Source: Deltaproteobacteria bacterium (lineage in GTDB: Bacteria; Myxococcota_A; UBA9042; PHBI01; JACKFB01). Taken from it: DNA of 64,000 nucleotides. The notes under the pieces were generated by a model. The model was not told the origin of the DNA and did no database searches. It saw nothing but the letters and a program-made list of their open reading frames with translations. Where the stretch lies: positions 1 to 64,000 of the forward strand of contig JACKFB010000010.1 in assembly GCA_020632695.1 (NCBI GenBank). The letters run 5' to 3'. Below are positions 54,218-64,000 of the stretch, one piece after another; the stretch's first letter is position 1; every line of letters starts with the position of its first letter. A program made the position numbers and the translations under genes.

Positions 54218-57200
54218 CTACTCGCAGACCCCGGCCACGCAGTGCTGCGCCATGGGGCAGGTGTCCGGCGGACCCTCGAGGCACTTGCAGTGGTCGACGT
54301 CCGCGTCGCTCCCGCTCACCTCGCAGCCCGGCGTCGGGTCTGCGCAGGCGACATCCCCGACGCAGGCCGCCACGCCGAGCAGGCAGCTCGTGGTGCCGGT
54401 CGCGCAGCCATCCCCGCCCGGGCTGGTGTCGCACTTGACCGCCACGTAGTCCTCGTCGGTGGCGTCGTCGCAGTCATCGTCGATGCCGTCGCAGGTGGCG
54501 TCATCGACGGCTGCGACCCCCGGCGTACAGGTGTCCTCGACGCTGCCCCCCGTCGCGCAGACCTGGGCCCCGGTCGACGCGCAGGCGCCCGTGCCGCAGG
54601 TGGTCGGCAACTCGATGTAGTCCTCGTCGGTGTCCCCGTCGCAGTCGTCGTCGAAGTCGTCGCAGGTCGAGTCCGCGGGCTGCGCCGCCGCCGAGTCCTC
54701 CACGCAGGTGTCCTCCACGTTGCCGCCCACGCAGGCCATCTCGCCGGTGGACGCGCAGCTCGAGCCGGCGCCGCACGTCGTCGGCGTCGGCACGTAGTCC
54801 TCGTCGGTCTCGCCATCACAGCTCTGGTCGATACCGTCGCAGTTCGCGTCCGACGCGGGAGCCACGCCGTCGCAGGTCAGCGCGTTGTTGTTGAGGCACA
54901 CCACCTCGCCCGCGCAGGTCCCCGTGCCACAGCTCTGCCCCTTGTAGCGCTTCCCGTTGTCCCAGTCGGTGTACTTGATGGTCCCGGTGGGCCCGAAGAA
55001 GTCGTCGGTGACGCCGTTGCAGTCCTCGTCGATGTCGTCGCAGGTCGCGTCGACCACCGAGGCCTGCCCGTTCGACGAACAGACCGCCTCGTGGGTCACG
55101 CCGTCGCAGACCACCGTCCCATCTGCGCACTTGCCGGTGCCGCAGCTCTCGCCCAGAAACCGCGAGGCGTTCGGCGGGAAGTTCTCGACCCACGGCTTGG
55201 ACCCTCCGACCTCGTAGTCCTCGTCCGTGCCTCCATCGCAGTCGTCGTCCTTGGCGTTGCAGGACTCGGCGACGCCGTGCTTGGAGCAGGTCAGCGAGGT
55301 CTTGGTGGCGTCGGTGACGTCGCAGACCACCGTGCCCTCCGCGCACTGGCCCGTGCCGCAGGGCTCGCCCTTGCTCGCGCCGGCGTCCGCCGCGTAGGGG
55401 CCGCCGTCGTACACCACCGTGCCGTCGAGGTAGTCCTCGTCGCTCTGCCCGTCGCAGTCGTTGTCCGCGCCGTCACACAGCTCCGGCCCCACGTTGCCGC
55501 TCGACGAGCACACCAGCGCCATCGGGTCGGACACGTCGCAGATCACCACGCCGCCCATGCAAGCCCCCGTCCCGCACGCCGCCTGCTTGTGCTTGCCCAG
55601 GTCGTCGGCGAAGGGCGCGGTGGCCAGGCCGATGGAGCCGAGCGCCCCGAAGTCCTCGTCGGTCTTGCCGTCGCAGTCGTTGTCCGCCTCGTCGCAGACG
55701 TCGTCCCCCGCCTGGTCGAGCGTCGAGCAGGTCAGCTTCGTCGCGTCGGTGGGGTCGCACATGACGTGGCCCGCCTCACAGCTCCCGGCGCCGCACGCGT
55801 CGTCCAGCACCTTGTTGGCGTCGCCCGCCAGCGGGCCGCCGTCGTAGGTCACGCTGCCGCCCGACTTGAAGTCCTCGTCGGTCTTGCCGTCGCAGTCGTC
55901 GTCGGCGCCGTTGCAGGTCTCCGCGACCGCCTCGCTGAGCCTGTCGCAGGTGAGCGCGGCCGCGCCGTCGCACACGACCTCTCCTCCCGCGCAGCGCCCC
56001 GTCCCGCAGCCCTGCCCCAGCGTCTTGTCGGCGTCTGCGCCGAAGGGGCCGCCGTCGAAGCTCACCTCGCCCCCCGCCTTGAAGCGCTCGTCGGTCAGCC
56101 CGTCGCAGTCCTCGTCCAACCCGGAGCACTCGTCCACCGGCAGCGGCAGCGTCACGCTGGTGCACCGCAGCGCAGCCCCACCGTCGGCGCACACCGTCAT
56201 CCCGCCCGAGCACTCGCCGAGGCCACAGGGCTGGCCGAGGCTGCGCCGCGTCTCACCGTCGGGCTCCGTGTAGCTCACCGACCCGCCGCTGCCGAAGTCC
56301 TCGTCGGTGCTGGCGTCGCAGTCGTTGTCCACCCCGTCGCAGCGACCGAGCTCGTCCCCTTCCTGGTAGTTGGGGCTCCCGAAGGTGCAGGTCCAGTCGC
56401 CGAGCGTGCACAGCGCCGTGGTCTGGCCAGACTCGCCGCACGCCCCGTCCGTGTCGCAGCCGGCGTCCACGATGGAGGTCAGCCCCTCATCGATGGCGTC
56501 GTCGCAGTCCTCGTCCTCGCCGTCGCAGGTCTCAGGGCCGGCCTGGTCCGATGACGAGCACACCAGCGCGTCCAGCGTCGTCGCGTCGCACTGGGTGGTC
56601 CCCCCCGCACACGCGCCGAAGCCGCACGTCTCGCCCACCACGCGCGCGGTCACCCCGTCCGGCTCGAGCCAGGTCACCTGGCCGCCCGCGGCGTACGCGT
56701 CGTCGGTGGTGCCGTCGCAGTCGTTGTCCAGCGAGTCGCACAGGCCCAGCTCGTCGCCGCCCTCGTCGTAGTGCGGGCTGTTGTAGGTGCAGGTCCACTG
56801 TCCCGCCGCGCAGGTGGCGCTGGTCTGGCCGGGCTCGCCGCAGGCGCCGTCGGGGTCGCAGCCGGCGGCCAGCAGCTCCGCCGGCTTGGTCGCGGTGAGC
56901 GCCTCGTCGGTGGCGGCGTCGCAGTCGTTGTCGATGTTGTCGCAGATCTCGGAGCTGTCCTTGTGCTTCGAGCCGGTGGTCGTCTGCGAGTCCCCCGAGG
57001 GCATCGAATCGCAGCGGGTCGCCAGACCGCCCGGCGCGCACTCCTTGACGCCACCCGCGCACGCGCCGATGCCGCAGCTCACGCCCACGTCGAAGCCGTC
57101 GTCCGTCGCGCCGTCGCAGTCCTGGTCCACCCCGTCGCACAGCTCCAGCGCGATCTTGTCGAGGCTGGTGCAGGTGAGCCGCTTCGGGTCGAAGGGGTCG

Positions 57201-59509
57201 CAGACGACGCTCCCGTCCACGCACAGGCCGGTCCCACACCCCTCGCCCAGGAAGAGCCCGACGTCGCCCGGGTTGGGGCCCCCGTCATAGGCCAGCTCGG
57301 CGTTCGTCGCCGCGGTGCCCGGCGAGAAGTCCTCGTCGGTGGCTCCGTCGCAGTCGTTGTCCTCGCCGTCGCACACCTCCTTCGCGTTGGTGGCGTCGGA
57401 CTCGTCGCAGGTCCAGGTCGTCGCGTCGGCCGGGTCGCACACTCGCGTCCCGTTCTTGCACTCGTCGGCGTCGGTGCCGTCACAGCCCTTGCCGATCTCG
57501 AACTCGTCGTCCGTGCCGCCGTCGCAGTCGTTGTCCAGCCCGTCGCAGGTCTTCTCCGTGCCCTGCTCGAAGGTGGCCACCGGCGTGTAGTCGCAGTCCC
57601 ACCCGGGCAGCACCGCGCCCGTCGGGTTGACCCGGCAGACCGCCTTCGCCACGAAGGCCCCGCCCGATTTCGTCCCGCACACGCCGGCGGTCAGGCAGGT
57701 GGACGCGGCGTAATCCGTGAGCGCCTCGTCCGTGGTCCCGTCGCAGTCGTCGTCCTCGCCGTTGCACGTCTCGACGACCGTCTGGGCCGCGCTGCCGTCC
57801 GGGTTGGTCGAGCAGGTGGCGCCCGTGGTGTCGGGCAGGCACTCGACCACGCCCTGGCCGCAGGAGCCGACGCCGTCGCACGAAGCGTCGACGGGCATGC
57901 CCTGCCAGCCGAACCCCTCGTCGGTCATCCCGTCGCAGTCGTCGTCCAGGCCGTTGCAGACCTCGTCCGCCGCGGTGACGTCTCCGATGCAGACGACGTC
58001 GCCCGGCTCGTACCCGGGGCCGGTCACCGCCACGCACACCCGCGTGCCCAGCTCGCACTCGCCCACATCGCTGCCGCAGGGGCCCGACTGCTCGGTCTCC
58101 GGGTTGCCTTCGTCCGTCAGCCCGTCGCAGTCATTGTCGATCCGATCGCACAGCTCCACGCTCTCCGGGTTCGTCCCGGGGTCCTCGTCGTTGCAGTCCG
58201 CCGGCGGGCTCCAGTGATCGCCATCCGCGTCCTCCACCCCATCACAGGGGAGGTCATCCGCGAAGCAATCCTGGTCCACGCCGTCGCCGCACTTCTCGGG
58301 GGCCCCGGGATAGACAAAAGGGTTGGTATCGTCGCAGTCGTTCAGAGACGAGTAGCCGTCGCCGTCCAGGTCGTTGTCCGCGCAGAACTGCGCCGTCTCG
58401 ACCGAGCCGCTGCAGTCCTTGTCGCAGCGGGTCACGGCCTCCGGCGAGCCCTTCAACACCGCCGGGCAGCACTTCTCGGGCGCCCCAGGGAAGACGCCCG
58501 AGTCCATGTCGTTGCAGTCCCCGGCCAGCTTGGTGAAGCCGTCGCCGTCCAGGTCGGCCTGCGCGGAGCAGCCCTCATCGGTGGCCCCGTCGCAGTCGTT
58601 GTCCTTGCCGTCGGTGCAGATCTCCTCGACCGCGTCTGCGGGGAAGGTGGAGCACTGCGCCTCCAGCTCGTCCTTGCACTCGACGACGCCGCCCGCGCAC
58701 TCGCCCTTCCCGCACGGCTCGCCCAGCGCGACCGCCTTGGCGTCCTCCGCGAAGGTGAAGTCCTCGTCGGTGTGGCCGTCGCAGTCGTTGTCCTTGCCGT
58801 CGCAGCGCTCCGCCAGTCCGGGGCCCACGGCCGGGTCGCCGACCCCGCACTCCGCGCGCGCCTCCTTGCAGTCGAAGACCCCGTCGTTGTCCTCGTCGGC
58901 GCAGTGCGAGTCGCCGCCCTGGCAGTCCTGGTCGATGCCGTCGTCACAGTCGTCGCAGGGCCGCTCGGTGCCCCACGGGTTGGCTGTGGCCACGTTCGGC
59001 TCGCAATCGGCCAGCGGCGTCGGACCGGCGCAGCACCCCTCGATGCCGCAGTCGACGAAGCCGTCGCCGTCCGCGTCGCAGGCGGGGTCGAGCACGCTGA
59101 GGTGCACCTTGACGATGGCCGCCTCGAGCAGATCCACCGTGCCCTCGTAGATGGTGGCCACGTGCCCGTCGATGCGTCCGGTGACCTGCACGCGGACGGT
59201 GGAATCCGTGAAGGTGACCGTCCCGTACTGGATCTGCATGAGCACCGGCGCCGCCACCGGATCGAAGTCCGCGGTGACCGTACGCGTGAAGGCAGGGTCG
59301 GCGGCGTCCTGCGGGAAGCGCTTCAGCGCGTCACCCGTGTCCTCGATGAAGAGCAGACGCAGCTCCTGCAGCCCCTGCCCGCCCGCCGGGGCGTCGGAGC
59401 TGATCTGCAGGTGCAGGGTCTCCACGGTGGAGTCGCCGCCGCCGCATGCCGCGAGCCACCATAGGGCTGCCAGACCGAGCGAGCGGTGTCTGAGTCGGTG
59501 GATGGGCAT
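54218..59509 (-). CDS. giant MopE-like Cys-rich surface lipoprotein
   Basis: 1,763 residues from ATG 59509 (GAGGTG nine bases upstream). Lipobox LAAC; a beta-rich N-terminal domain (~25-145); then about 23 repeats of the putative metal-binding motif C-x-G-x-D-x-D-C-D-G-x-T-D-E, spaced by 40-70 residues that themselves carry CGTGxCxGGxVVCD. The Asp-rich loops should bind calcium or copper, as proposed for MopE of Methylococcus, and the Cys pairs should form disulfides. It is probably displayed on the cell surface. It has its own promoter, divergent from groES. Confidence 0.85.
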   Translation of the reverse strand: MPIHRLRHRSLGLAALWWLAACGGGDSTVETLHLQISSDAPAGGQGLQELRLLFIEDTGDALKRFPQDAADPAFTRTVTADFDPVAAPVLMQIQYGTVTFTDSTVRVQVTGRIDGHVATIYEGTVDLLEAAIVKVHLSVLDPACDADGDGFVDCGIEGCCAGPTPLADCEPNVATANPWGTERPCDDCDDGIDQDCQGGDSHCADEDNDGVFDCKEARAECGVGDPAVGPGLAERCDGKDNDCDGHTDEDFTFAEDAKAVALGEPCGKGECAGGVVECKDELEAQCSTFPADAVEEICTDGKDNDCDGATDEGCSAQADLDGDGFTKLAGDCNDMDSGVFPGAPEKCCPAVLKGSPEAVTRCDKDCSGSVETAQFCADNDLDGDGYSSLNDCDDTNPFVYPGAPEKCGDGVDQDCFADDLPCDGVEDADGDHWSPPADCNDEDPGTNPESVELCDRIDNDCDGLTDEGNPETEQSGPCGSDVGECELGTRVCVAVTGPGYEPGDVVCIGDVTAADEVCNGLDDDCDGMTDEGFGWQGMPVDASCDGVGSCGQGVVECLPDTTGATCSTNPDGSAAQTVVETCNGEDDDCDGTTDEALTDYAASTCLTAGVCGTKSGGAFVAKAVCRVNPTGAVLPGWDCDYTPVATFEQGTEKTCDGLDNDCDGGTDDEFEIGKGCDGTDADECKNGTRVCDPADATTWTCDESDATNAKEVCDGEDNDCDGATDEDFSPGTAATNAELAYDGGPNPGDVGLFLGEGCGTGLCVDGSVVCDPFDPKRLTCTSLDKIALELCDGVDQDCDGATDDGFDVGVSCGIGACAGGVKECAPGGLATRCDSMPSGDSQTTTGSKHKDSSEICDNIDNDCDAATDEALTATKPAELLAAGCDPDGACGEPGQTSATCAAGQWTCTYNSPHYDEGGDELGLCDSLDNDCDGTTDDAYAAGGQVTWLEPDGVTARVVGETCGFGACAGGTTQCDATTLDALVCSSSDQAGPETCDGEDEDCDDAIDEGLTSIVDAGCDTDGACGESGQTTALCTLGDWTCTFGSPNYQEGDELGRCDGVDNDCDASTDEDFGSGGSVSYTEPDGETRRSLGQPCGLGECSGGMTVCADGGAALRCTSVTLPLPVDECSGLDEDCDGLTDERFKAGGEVSFDGGPFGADADKTLGQGCGTGRCAGGEVVCDGAAALTCDRLSEAVAETCNGADDDCDGKTDEDFKSGGSVTYDGGPLAGDANKVLDDACGAGSCEAGHVMCDPTDATKLTCSTLDQAGDDVCDEADNDCDGKTDEDFGALGSIGLATAPFADDLGKHKQAACGTGACMGGVVICDVSDPMALVCSSSGNVGPELCDGADNDCDGQSDEDYLDGTVVYDGGPYAADAGASKGEPCGTGQCAEGTVVCDVTDATKTSLTCSKHGVAESCNAKDDDCDGGTDEDYEVGGSKPWVENFPPNASRFLGESCGTGKCADGTVVCDGVTHEAVCSSNGQASVVDATCDDIDEDCNGVTDDFFGPTGTIKYTDWDNGKRYKGQSCGTGTCAGEVVCLNNNALTCDGVAPASDANCDGIDQSCDGETDEDYVPTPTTCGAGSSCASTGEMACVGGNVEDTCVEDSAAAQPADSTCDDFDDDCDGDTDEDYIELPTTCGTGACASTGAQVCATGGSVEDTCTPGVAAVDDATCDGIDDDCDDATDEDYVAVKCDTSPGGDGCATGTTSCLLGVAACVGDVACADPTPGCEVSGSDADVDHCKCLEGPPDTCPMAQHCVAGVCE

Positions 59510-59554
59510 TTCGGCGGCACCTCGTGAGAGTCGGGACTGTGCTGGGCGCGCCGA

Positions 59555-59584
59555 AGTATAGGACGCGCACACCCCACTTGCCAG
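59555..59584 (-). promoter_or_regulatory. promoter of the MopE-like lipoprotein gene
   Basis: CTGGCA (59584-59579), an 18-base spacer, and TATACT (59560-59555), 45 bases before the ATG. Confidence 0.5.
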
Positions 59585-59641
59585 ACGGCCCGTTCCCGGG
59601 CCAGGGCGCGCTCGACGAGCCACAAAATGCGCCCGCCCCCG

Positions 59642-59669
59642 TTGACGCACCCGTGGGTGTGTCTACCCT
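59642..59669 (+). promoter_or_regulatory. groESL promoter with an overlapping inverted repeat
   Basis: TTGACG (59642-59647), a 16-base spacer, TACCCT (59664-59669), about 126 bases before groES. The spacer is largely filled by GACGCACCC-GT-GGGTGTGTC (59644-59663), a 9-bp inverted repeat with one mismatch, suggesting an operator. It is not a CIRCE element. Confidence 0.4.
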
Positions 59670-59795
59670 TCGGCGCGCTCGGGCGCCGCGCGGCGTCCGG
59701 CGCACCAGACCCAGTATCTCCGACACATCCACCCACTCGAGCCCTCGGGAGCCGGCGCGTCGCGGCCCGGCGCCCGATCCCCCAAGGAGTAAGGA

Positions 59796-60083
59796 ATGAA
59801 GATCAGACCGCTTCAGGACCGCGTGCTCGTTCAGCGCGTCGAGGAGGAGGAGCGCTCTCGCGGCGGCATCATCATCCCCGACACGGCGAAGGAGAAGCCG
59901 ATGAAGGGCCGCGTGATTGCGGCCGGCAACGGCAAGATCCTCAAGAACGGTGAGACGCGCCCGCTCTCGGTCAAGGGGGGCGATGTGGTGCTCTTCAGCA
60001 AGTACGCCGGGACCGAGGTCAAGATCGACGGCGAGGAGCACCTCATCATGCGCGAAGAGGACATCCTCGGAATCATCGAGTAG
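59796..60083 (+). CDS. groES: co-chaperonin GroES
   Basis: 95 residues. Caps the GroEL ring. The mobile loop is EEERSRGGIIIPDTAKEKP, and VLFSKYAGTEVKIDGEEHLIM is the conserved core. ATG behind CAAGGAG. Followed after 125 bp by groEL, with two small hairpins in the spacer. Confidence 0.98.
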   Translation: MKIRPLQDRVLVQRVEEEERSRGGIIIPDTAKEKPMKGRVIAAGNGKILKNGETRPLSVKGGDVVLFSKYAGTEVKIDGEEHLIMREEDILGIIE

Positions 60084-60130
60084 CTCGCCGCCGTCGGCGC
60101 CCGAGGGCGACCGATGGCACCTTCCGCCTC

Positions 60131-60169
60131 CGCCGGGTCCCACCCGGCGACCATGCTCATCCCCATGAG
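60131..60169 (+). promoter_or_regulatory. paired hairpins in the groES-groEL spacer
   Basis: CGCCGGGT-CCC-ACCCGGCG (60131-60149) and CTCAT-CCCC-ATGAG (60156-60169) are perfect small inverted repeats, ending 39 bases before the groEL ATG. They could mark RNA processing or tune the GroES:GroEL ratio. Confidence 0.35.
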
Positions 60170-60208
60170 GCCGCCCGCTGGGGCTGCCGTATCCAGGAGT
60201 CTTCGTCC

Positions 60209-61873
<1,665 letters not shown>

Positions 61874-61902
61874 CCAGCCCCCCTTCGGACCTCAGCGACA
61901 CG

Positions 61903-61946
61903 CGAAGGCCCCCGGCAGGATCACCTGCCGGGGGCCTTCGTCGTTT
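61903..61946 (+). terminator. intrinsic terminator of groESL
   Basis: A 17-bp perfect stem (61903-61919 with 61924-61940), loop ATCA, followed by TCGTTT. It starts 29 bases past the groEL stop. Confidence 0.85.
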
Positions 61947-61949
61947 CAA

Positions 61950-62181
61950 GGGGTCCACGCCAACACGGCCGCGCGGATGCATGAGGCCACCGGGCAGCCC
62001 TCGCACCGATCTCAGCGCTCTTCGAGCAGCTCCAACAGCACCCCACCGGTGCCGCGCGGGCGGATGAATGCCACCGGGCTGGCCTCGCGCCGGTCTCAGC
62101 GCTCTTCGAGCAGCTCCAGCAGCACCCCACCGGTGCTGCGCGGGTGGATGAAGGCGACCGGGCACCCCTCGGCGCCGATCT
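61950..62181. repeat. tandem ~84-bp duplication of the epimerase 3' end
   Basis: Unit A (62096-62181) is the true end of the epimerase gene. Unit B (62012-62095) repeats it with about ten changes and one missing base, and also ends in GAGCGCTGA (minus strand). A third, more decayed unit begins at about 62011 and fades near 61950. On the minus strand the second unit still reads PVAFIRPRGTGGVLLELLEE, then a stop. Confidence 0.8.
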
Positions 62182-62542
62182 CCGCCTGCTTGGACACCAG
62201 CGCCACGCCTGCCGCGTCCAGGTCCTCGAGCTTGCGGTCGATGTCGTCGACCTCGAGGCAGATGTGATGGATGCCCGGCCCGCGCTTGTCCAGGAAGCTC
62301 CCGATCTGTGAGTCCTGCCCGAGCGGCTCCATCAGCTCGAGGATCGACTCGCCGCAGGGCACCATCGCGACCCGGAGGCCCCGTTCGGGCAGCTCGAGGA
62401 CCTCGTCGACCCGCAGCCCCAGCGCTCCCGTGTAGAAGGGCAGCACCTCATCCAACGAGCGCACCGCGATGCCTACGTGCGCGATGCGTGTCGGTCGGTT
62501 CTCGGGATCGCCCCCCGCCTTCGACTCCCCATGCTCGGCCAT
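62096..62542 (-). CDS. mce: methylmalonyl-CoA epimerase
   Basis: 148 residues. Glyoxalase-fold (VOC) enzyme that interconverts R- and S-methylmalonyl-CoA on the propionate route. IAHVGIAVRSLDEVLPFYTGALG, the metal/substrate block GPGIHHICLEVDDID and the C-terminal VAFIHPRSTGGVLLELLEE match the family (metal ligands His, His, Glu). ATG 62542 behind GGGGAGAG. Degenerate copies of its own last ~28 codons follow the stop. Confidence 0.9.
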   Translation of the reverse strand: MAEHGESKAGGDPENRPTRIAHVGIAVRSLDEVLPFYTGALGLRVDEVLELPERGLRVAMVPCGESILELMEPLGQDSQIGSFLDKRGPGIHHICLEVDDIDRKLEDLDAAGVALVSKQAEIGAEGCPVAFIHPRSTGGVLLELLEER

Positions 62543-62630
62543 CGTCTCTCCCCGCCTGGACCTCGCCCCCAAGGCTGCCACTTCGATGCGCCCCGAGCGA
62601 GACAAAGCCGCTCACCGCCCACGAAGACGA

Positions 62631-62660
62631 GGGCCGGACCCCCTCGCGGAGGCCCGGCCC
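62631..62660 (-). terminator. possible terminator of the right-edge MopE-like gene
   Basis: GGGCCGG (62631-62637) pairs with CCGGCCC (62654-62660). On the minus strand the stem is followed by TCGTCTTCG. It lies 48 bases past the stop at 62708. Confidence 0.35.
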
Positions 62661-62707
62661 ATGTCCTTCACATCACGCTGGCGGCCCGAAGGCGCGCCCC
62701 AGCCGGC

Positions 62708-64000
62708 TCAGTAGCCGCCGCGGAAGCGGAGCTGGTACGTGTTGGTGCCAGCCGTCGGAGCGCCGCTGCGTCGGTACACCTTCGCGTAGAACCAGGAGTT
62801 GATGGCGCTCGGCAGGTTCTCCGTGCAGTGGGCGTTCGCGTTGAGATCGCAGTTCTGCATGCCGCAGGGCGAGGTCCCCGAACATCCGCTGGAGGTGTGG
62901 TTGAAGTTCGTCGCCACGCGGTAGGTGCGCGCAGCCTGACACACCAGGTTCGAGCAGCTGTCCTCGTAGAGGTCGAACACGAAGTCACCCGGCGAGCTGC
63001 CCGAGTTCGTGCTGAGCACGATCTCGAAGCTGAACCCGCTGCCGAGCGTCCCGTTGTCCTGGATGTAGGCGCGGTACCAGTCCACGTCACCCGACGGGAG
63101 GATGGTGTTCAACGGACTGAAGTACTCGCTCGTCGGCGTCGAGCTCATGCCGCTGGACGGGCCGACCAGGATCGTGTTGGCGTCGTTGGCGCAGAAGTTG
63201 CCCTGGCCAGCGATGTCGTACGAGTCCGGGTTGGCCTCACAGCCGTTGCTGAACAAGCCATCGACGTTGAACCACGTGGCGTCGCAGTTCGAGATGTAGC
63301 AGTTCACGTTGCACCCAGGCGTCGAGTGAGCGGGCGTGCCGCACATCGCCGCCGCCGAGCGCTCCGCCGTATCGATCTGCCCGTTGCAGTTGTTGTCGAT
63401 ACCATCGCAGATCTCGGTGGCGCCCGAGTTCACCTGGTTGTTGCCGTCGTTGCAGTCACCGGTGGACGTCGCCGTGTAGGGCGCGGTGAAGGGCGAGCAG
63501 AGGCACAGCGCGCCGCCCACACCCTGACCGTCACTGTCACCGTCGAAGTAGCGGTTCTGGCAACCGGACGCGTTCTGCTCGTTGACGACGCTGTTGCAGT
63601 TGTCGTCGAAGGGCGTCGAGCAGAGCTCGGTGTTGCCGGGCTTCGCCTGGTTGTTGTTGTCGTCGCAGTCGCCGTTGCCGAGGGCGCGGTAGAAGCCCGT
63701 GGGCTCACAGAGGCACTTGTAGTCGTCGACACCGACGCCGTCGTTGTCGAAGTCGTAGAAGTACACGGTGCAGCCTTCGGCCCCTTCCTCATCGGTCGAG
63801 CCGTCGCAGTCCTCGTCGACCTTCGAGCCCGGCGCGTTGCAGGTCTCGATGGCCGGCATCACCTGTCCATCGCAAGCGCCCATCAGACCATCGGTGCACG
63901 TGCGCAGACCGTCCTGACAGATGCCCACGTGCCGCGTGCCAGCCGGGCCCTCGTAGCAGACCACCTGTGCCCCGTTGTCGTTGACGTGCCCGCAGGTGCC
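62708..64000 (-). CDS. MopE-like Cys-rich secreted protein, 3' part only
   Basis: 430 residues are visible; the frame is still open at base 64000, so the start lies outside. Motifs like VDEDCDGSTDEEG, CDDNNNQAKPGNTELCSTPF and CDGIDNNCNGQID (fewer and more Asn-rich than in the 54218 gene) are followed by a different C-terminal domain (~residues 230-430: beta-rich, DVDWYRAYIQDNG, ending TYQLRFRGGY) that may be a pre-peptidase-like or carbohydrate-binding module. Likely surface-exposed. Confidence 0.75.
   Translation of the reverse strand, partial: GTCGHVNDNGAQVVCYEGPAGTRHVGICQDGLRTCTDGLMGACDGQVMPAIETCNAPGSKVDEDCDGSTDEEGAEGCTVYFYDFDNDGVGVDDYKCLCEPTGFYRALGNGDCDDNNNQAKPGNTELCSTPFDDNCNSVVNEQNASGCQNRYFDGDSDGQGVGGALCLCSPFTAPYTATSTGDCNDGNNQVNSGATEICDGIDNNCNGQIDTAERSAAAMCGTPAHSTPGCNVNCYISNCDATWFNVDGLFSNGCEANPDSYDIAGQGNFCANDANTILVGPSSGMSSTPTSEYFSPLNTILPSGDVDWYRAYIQDNGTLGSGFSFEIVLSTNSGSSPGDFVFDLYEDSCSNLVCQAARTYRVATNFNHTSSGCSGTSPCGMQNCDLNANAHCTENLPSAINSWFYAKVYRRSGAPTAGTNTYQLRFRGGY

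Noticed and set aside
56771..59464. 897-codon plus-strand frame opposite the MopE-like gene
   Set aside because: Repetitive Val/Ala-rich translation mirrors the Asp/Cys repeats on the minus strand; no motif or start signal.
59561..59795. CIRCE/HrcA operator before groES
   Set aside because: Looked for TTAGCACTC with its inverted mate; it is not there. The inverted repeat present has a different sequence.

Overview
The window is very GC-rich (roughly 70% by eye, not computed), with strongly GC3-biased codons. GTG and TTG starts are common, and most neighbouring genes on one strand are joined by 4-bp GTGA/ATGA/TTGA overlaps. The gene content points to a deltaproteobacterium in the broad sense (Myxococcota or a relative): an FHA plus sigma-54 activator, large Cys-rich MopE-like surface lipoproteins, giant TPR lipoproteins, a DksA, a hemA-hemC-cobA/hemD-hemB order, a PHA-type regulator and a GGM-tailed GroEL. 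This looks like chromosome. I saw no phage, IS element, CRISPR array, tRNA or rRNA. The species cannot be named from this.

Layout. 1-2 kb: a secreted Ig-like lipoprotein (+). 2-13 kb (all minus): miaA, mutL and sspB; then a tightly overlapped four-gene module of a VTC-type polyphosphate polymerase, a DUF4956 membrane protein, a HlyD adaptor fused to a propeller-like domain and a TolC-like channel; then an NhaC antiporter and a secreted PEGA-type protein. 13-17 kb: two small unknown genes (+), an unknown 439-residue protein (-) and an ATP-grasp enzyme (+). 17-28.3 kb (minus): a haem operon (CcsA/HemX-like, hemA, hemC, cobA/hemD, hemB) whose last gene overlaps a giant TPR lipoprotein; that gene is interrupted by two one-base shifts, both in G4 runs. 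28.5-35.7 kb (minus): trxA, a lipoprotein, and the cell-shape operon mreB-mreC-mreD-mrdA(PBP2)-rodA. 36-42 kb: a PpiD-like foldase (+), a TPR lipoprotein (-) and hisS (-). 41-45 kb (+): a D-cysteine desulfhydrase-like enzyme, a PrsW protease and a hybrid histidine kinase. 45-50.8 kb: a one-TM unknown protein (-), mpl (+), and two outer-membrane barrel proteins. 51-54 kb: a PhaR-like regulator (-), dksA (+) and the FHA/sigma-54 activator (+). 54-64 kb: a 1,763-residue MopE-repeat lipoprotein (-), groES-groEL (+), methylmalonyl-CoA epimerase (-) with degenerate copies of its own 3' end, and the 3' part of a second MopE-like protein running off the right edge.

How the genes fit together. Several blocks are textbook pathways: haem synthesis, the elongasome, chaperonins and peptidoglycan recycling. 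The most novel-looking material is (i) the VTC/DUF4956/HlyD-propeller/TolC operon, which could couple polyphosphate-type synthesis to export across both membranes; (ii) a 152-160 bp intergenic repeat present three times, each just past the stop codon of a minus-strand gene, whose arms covary between copies as a structured RNA would; (iii) a PBP2 carrying an eight-cysteine zinc-ribbon-like insert in its periplasmic domain; and (iv) a stop-ended tandem duplication of the 3' end of the epimerase gene. All functional calls come from reading motifs, without database searches.
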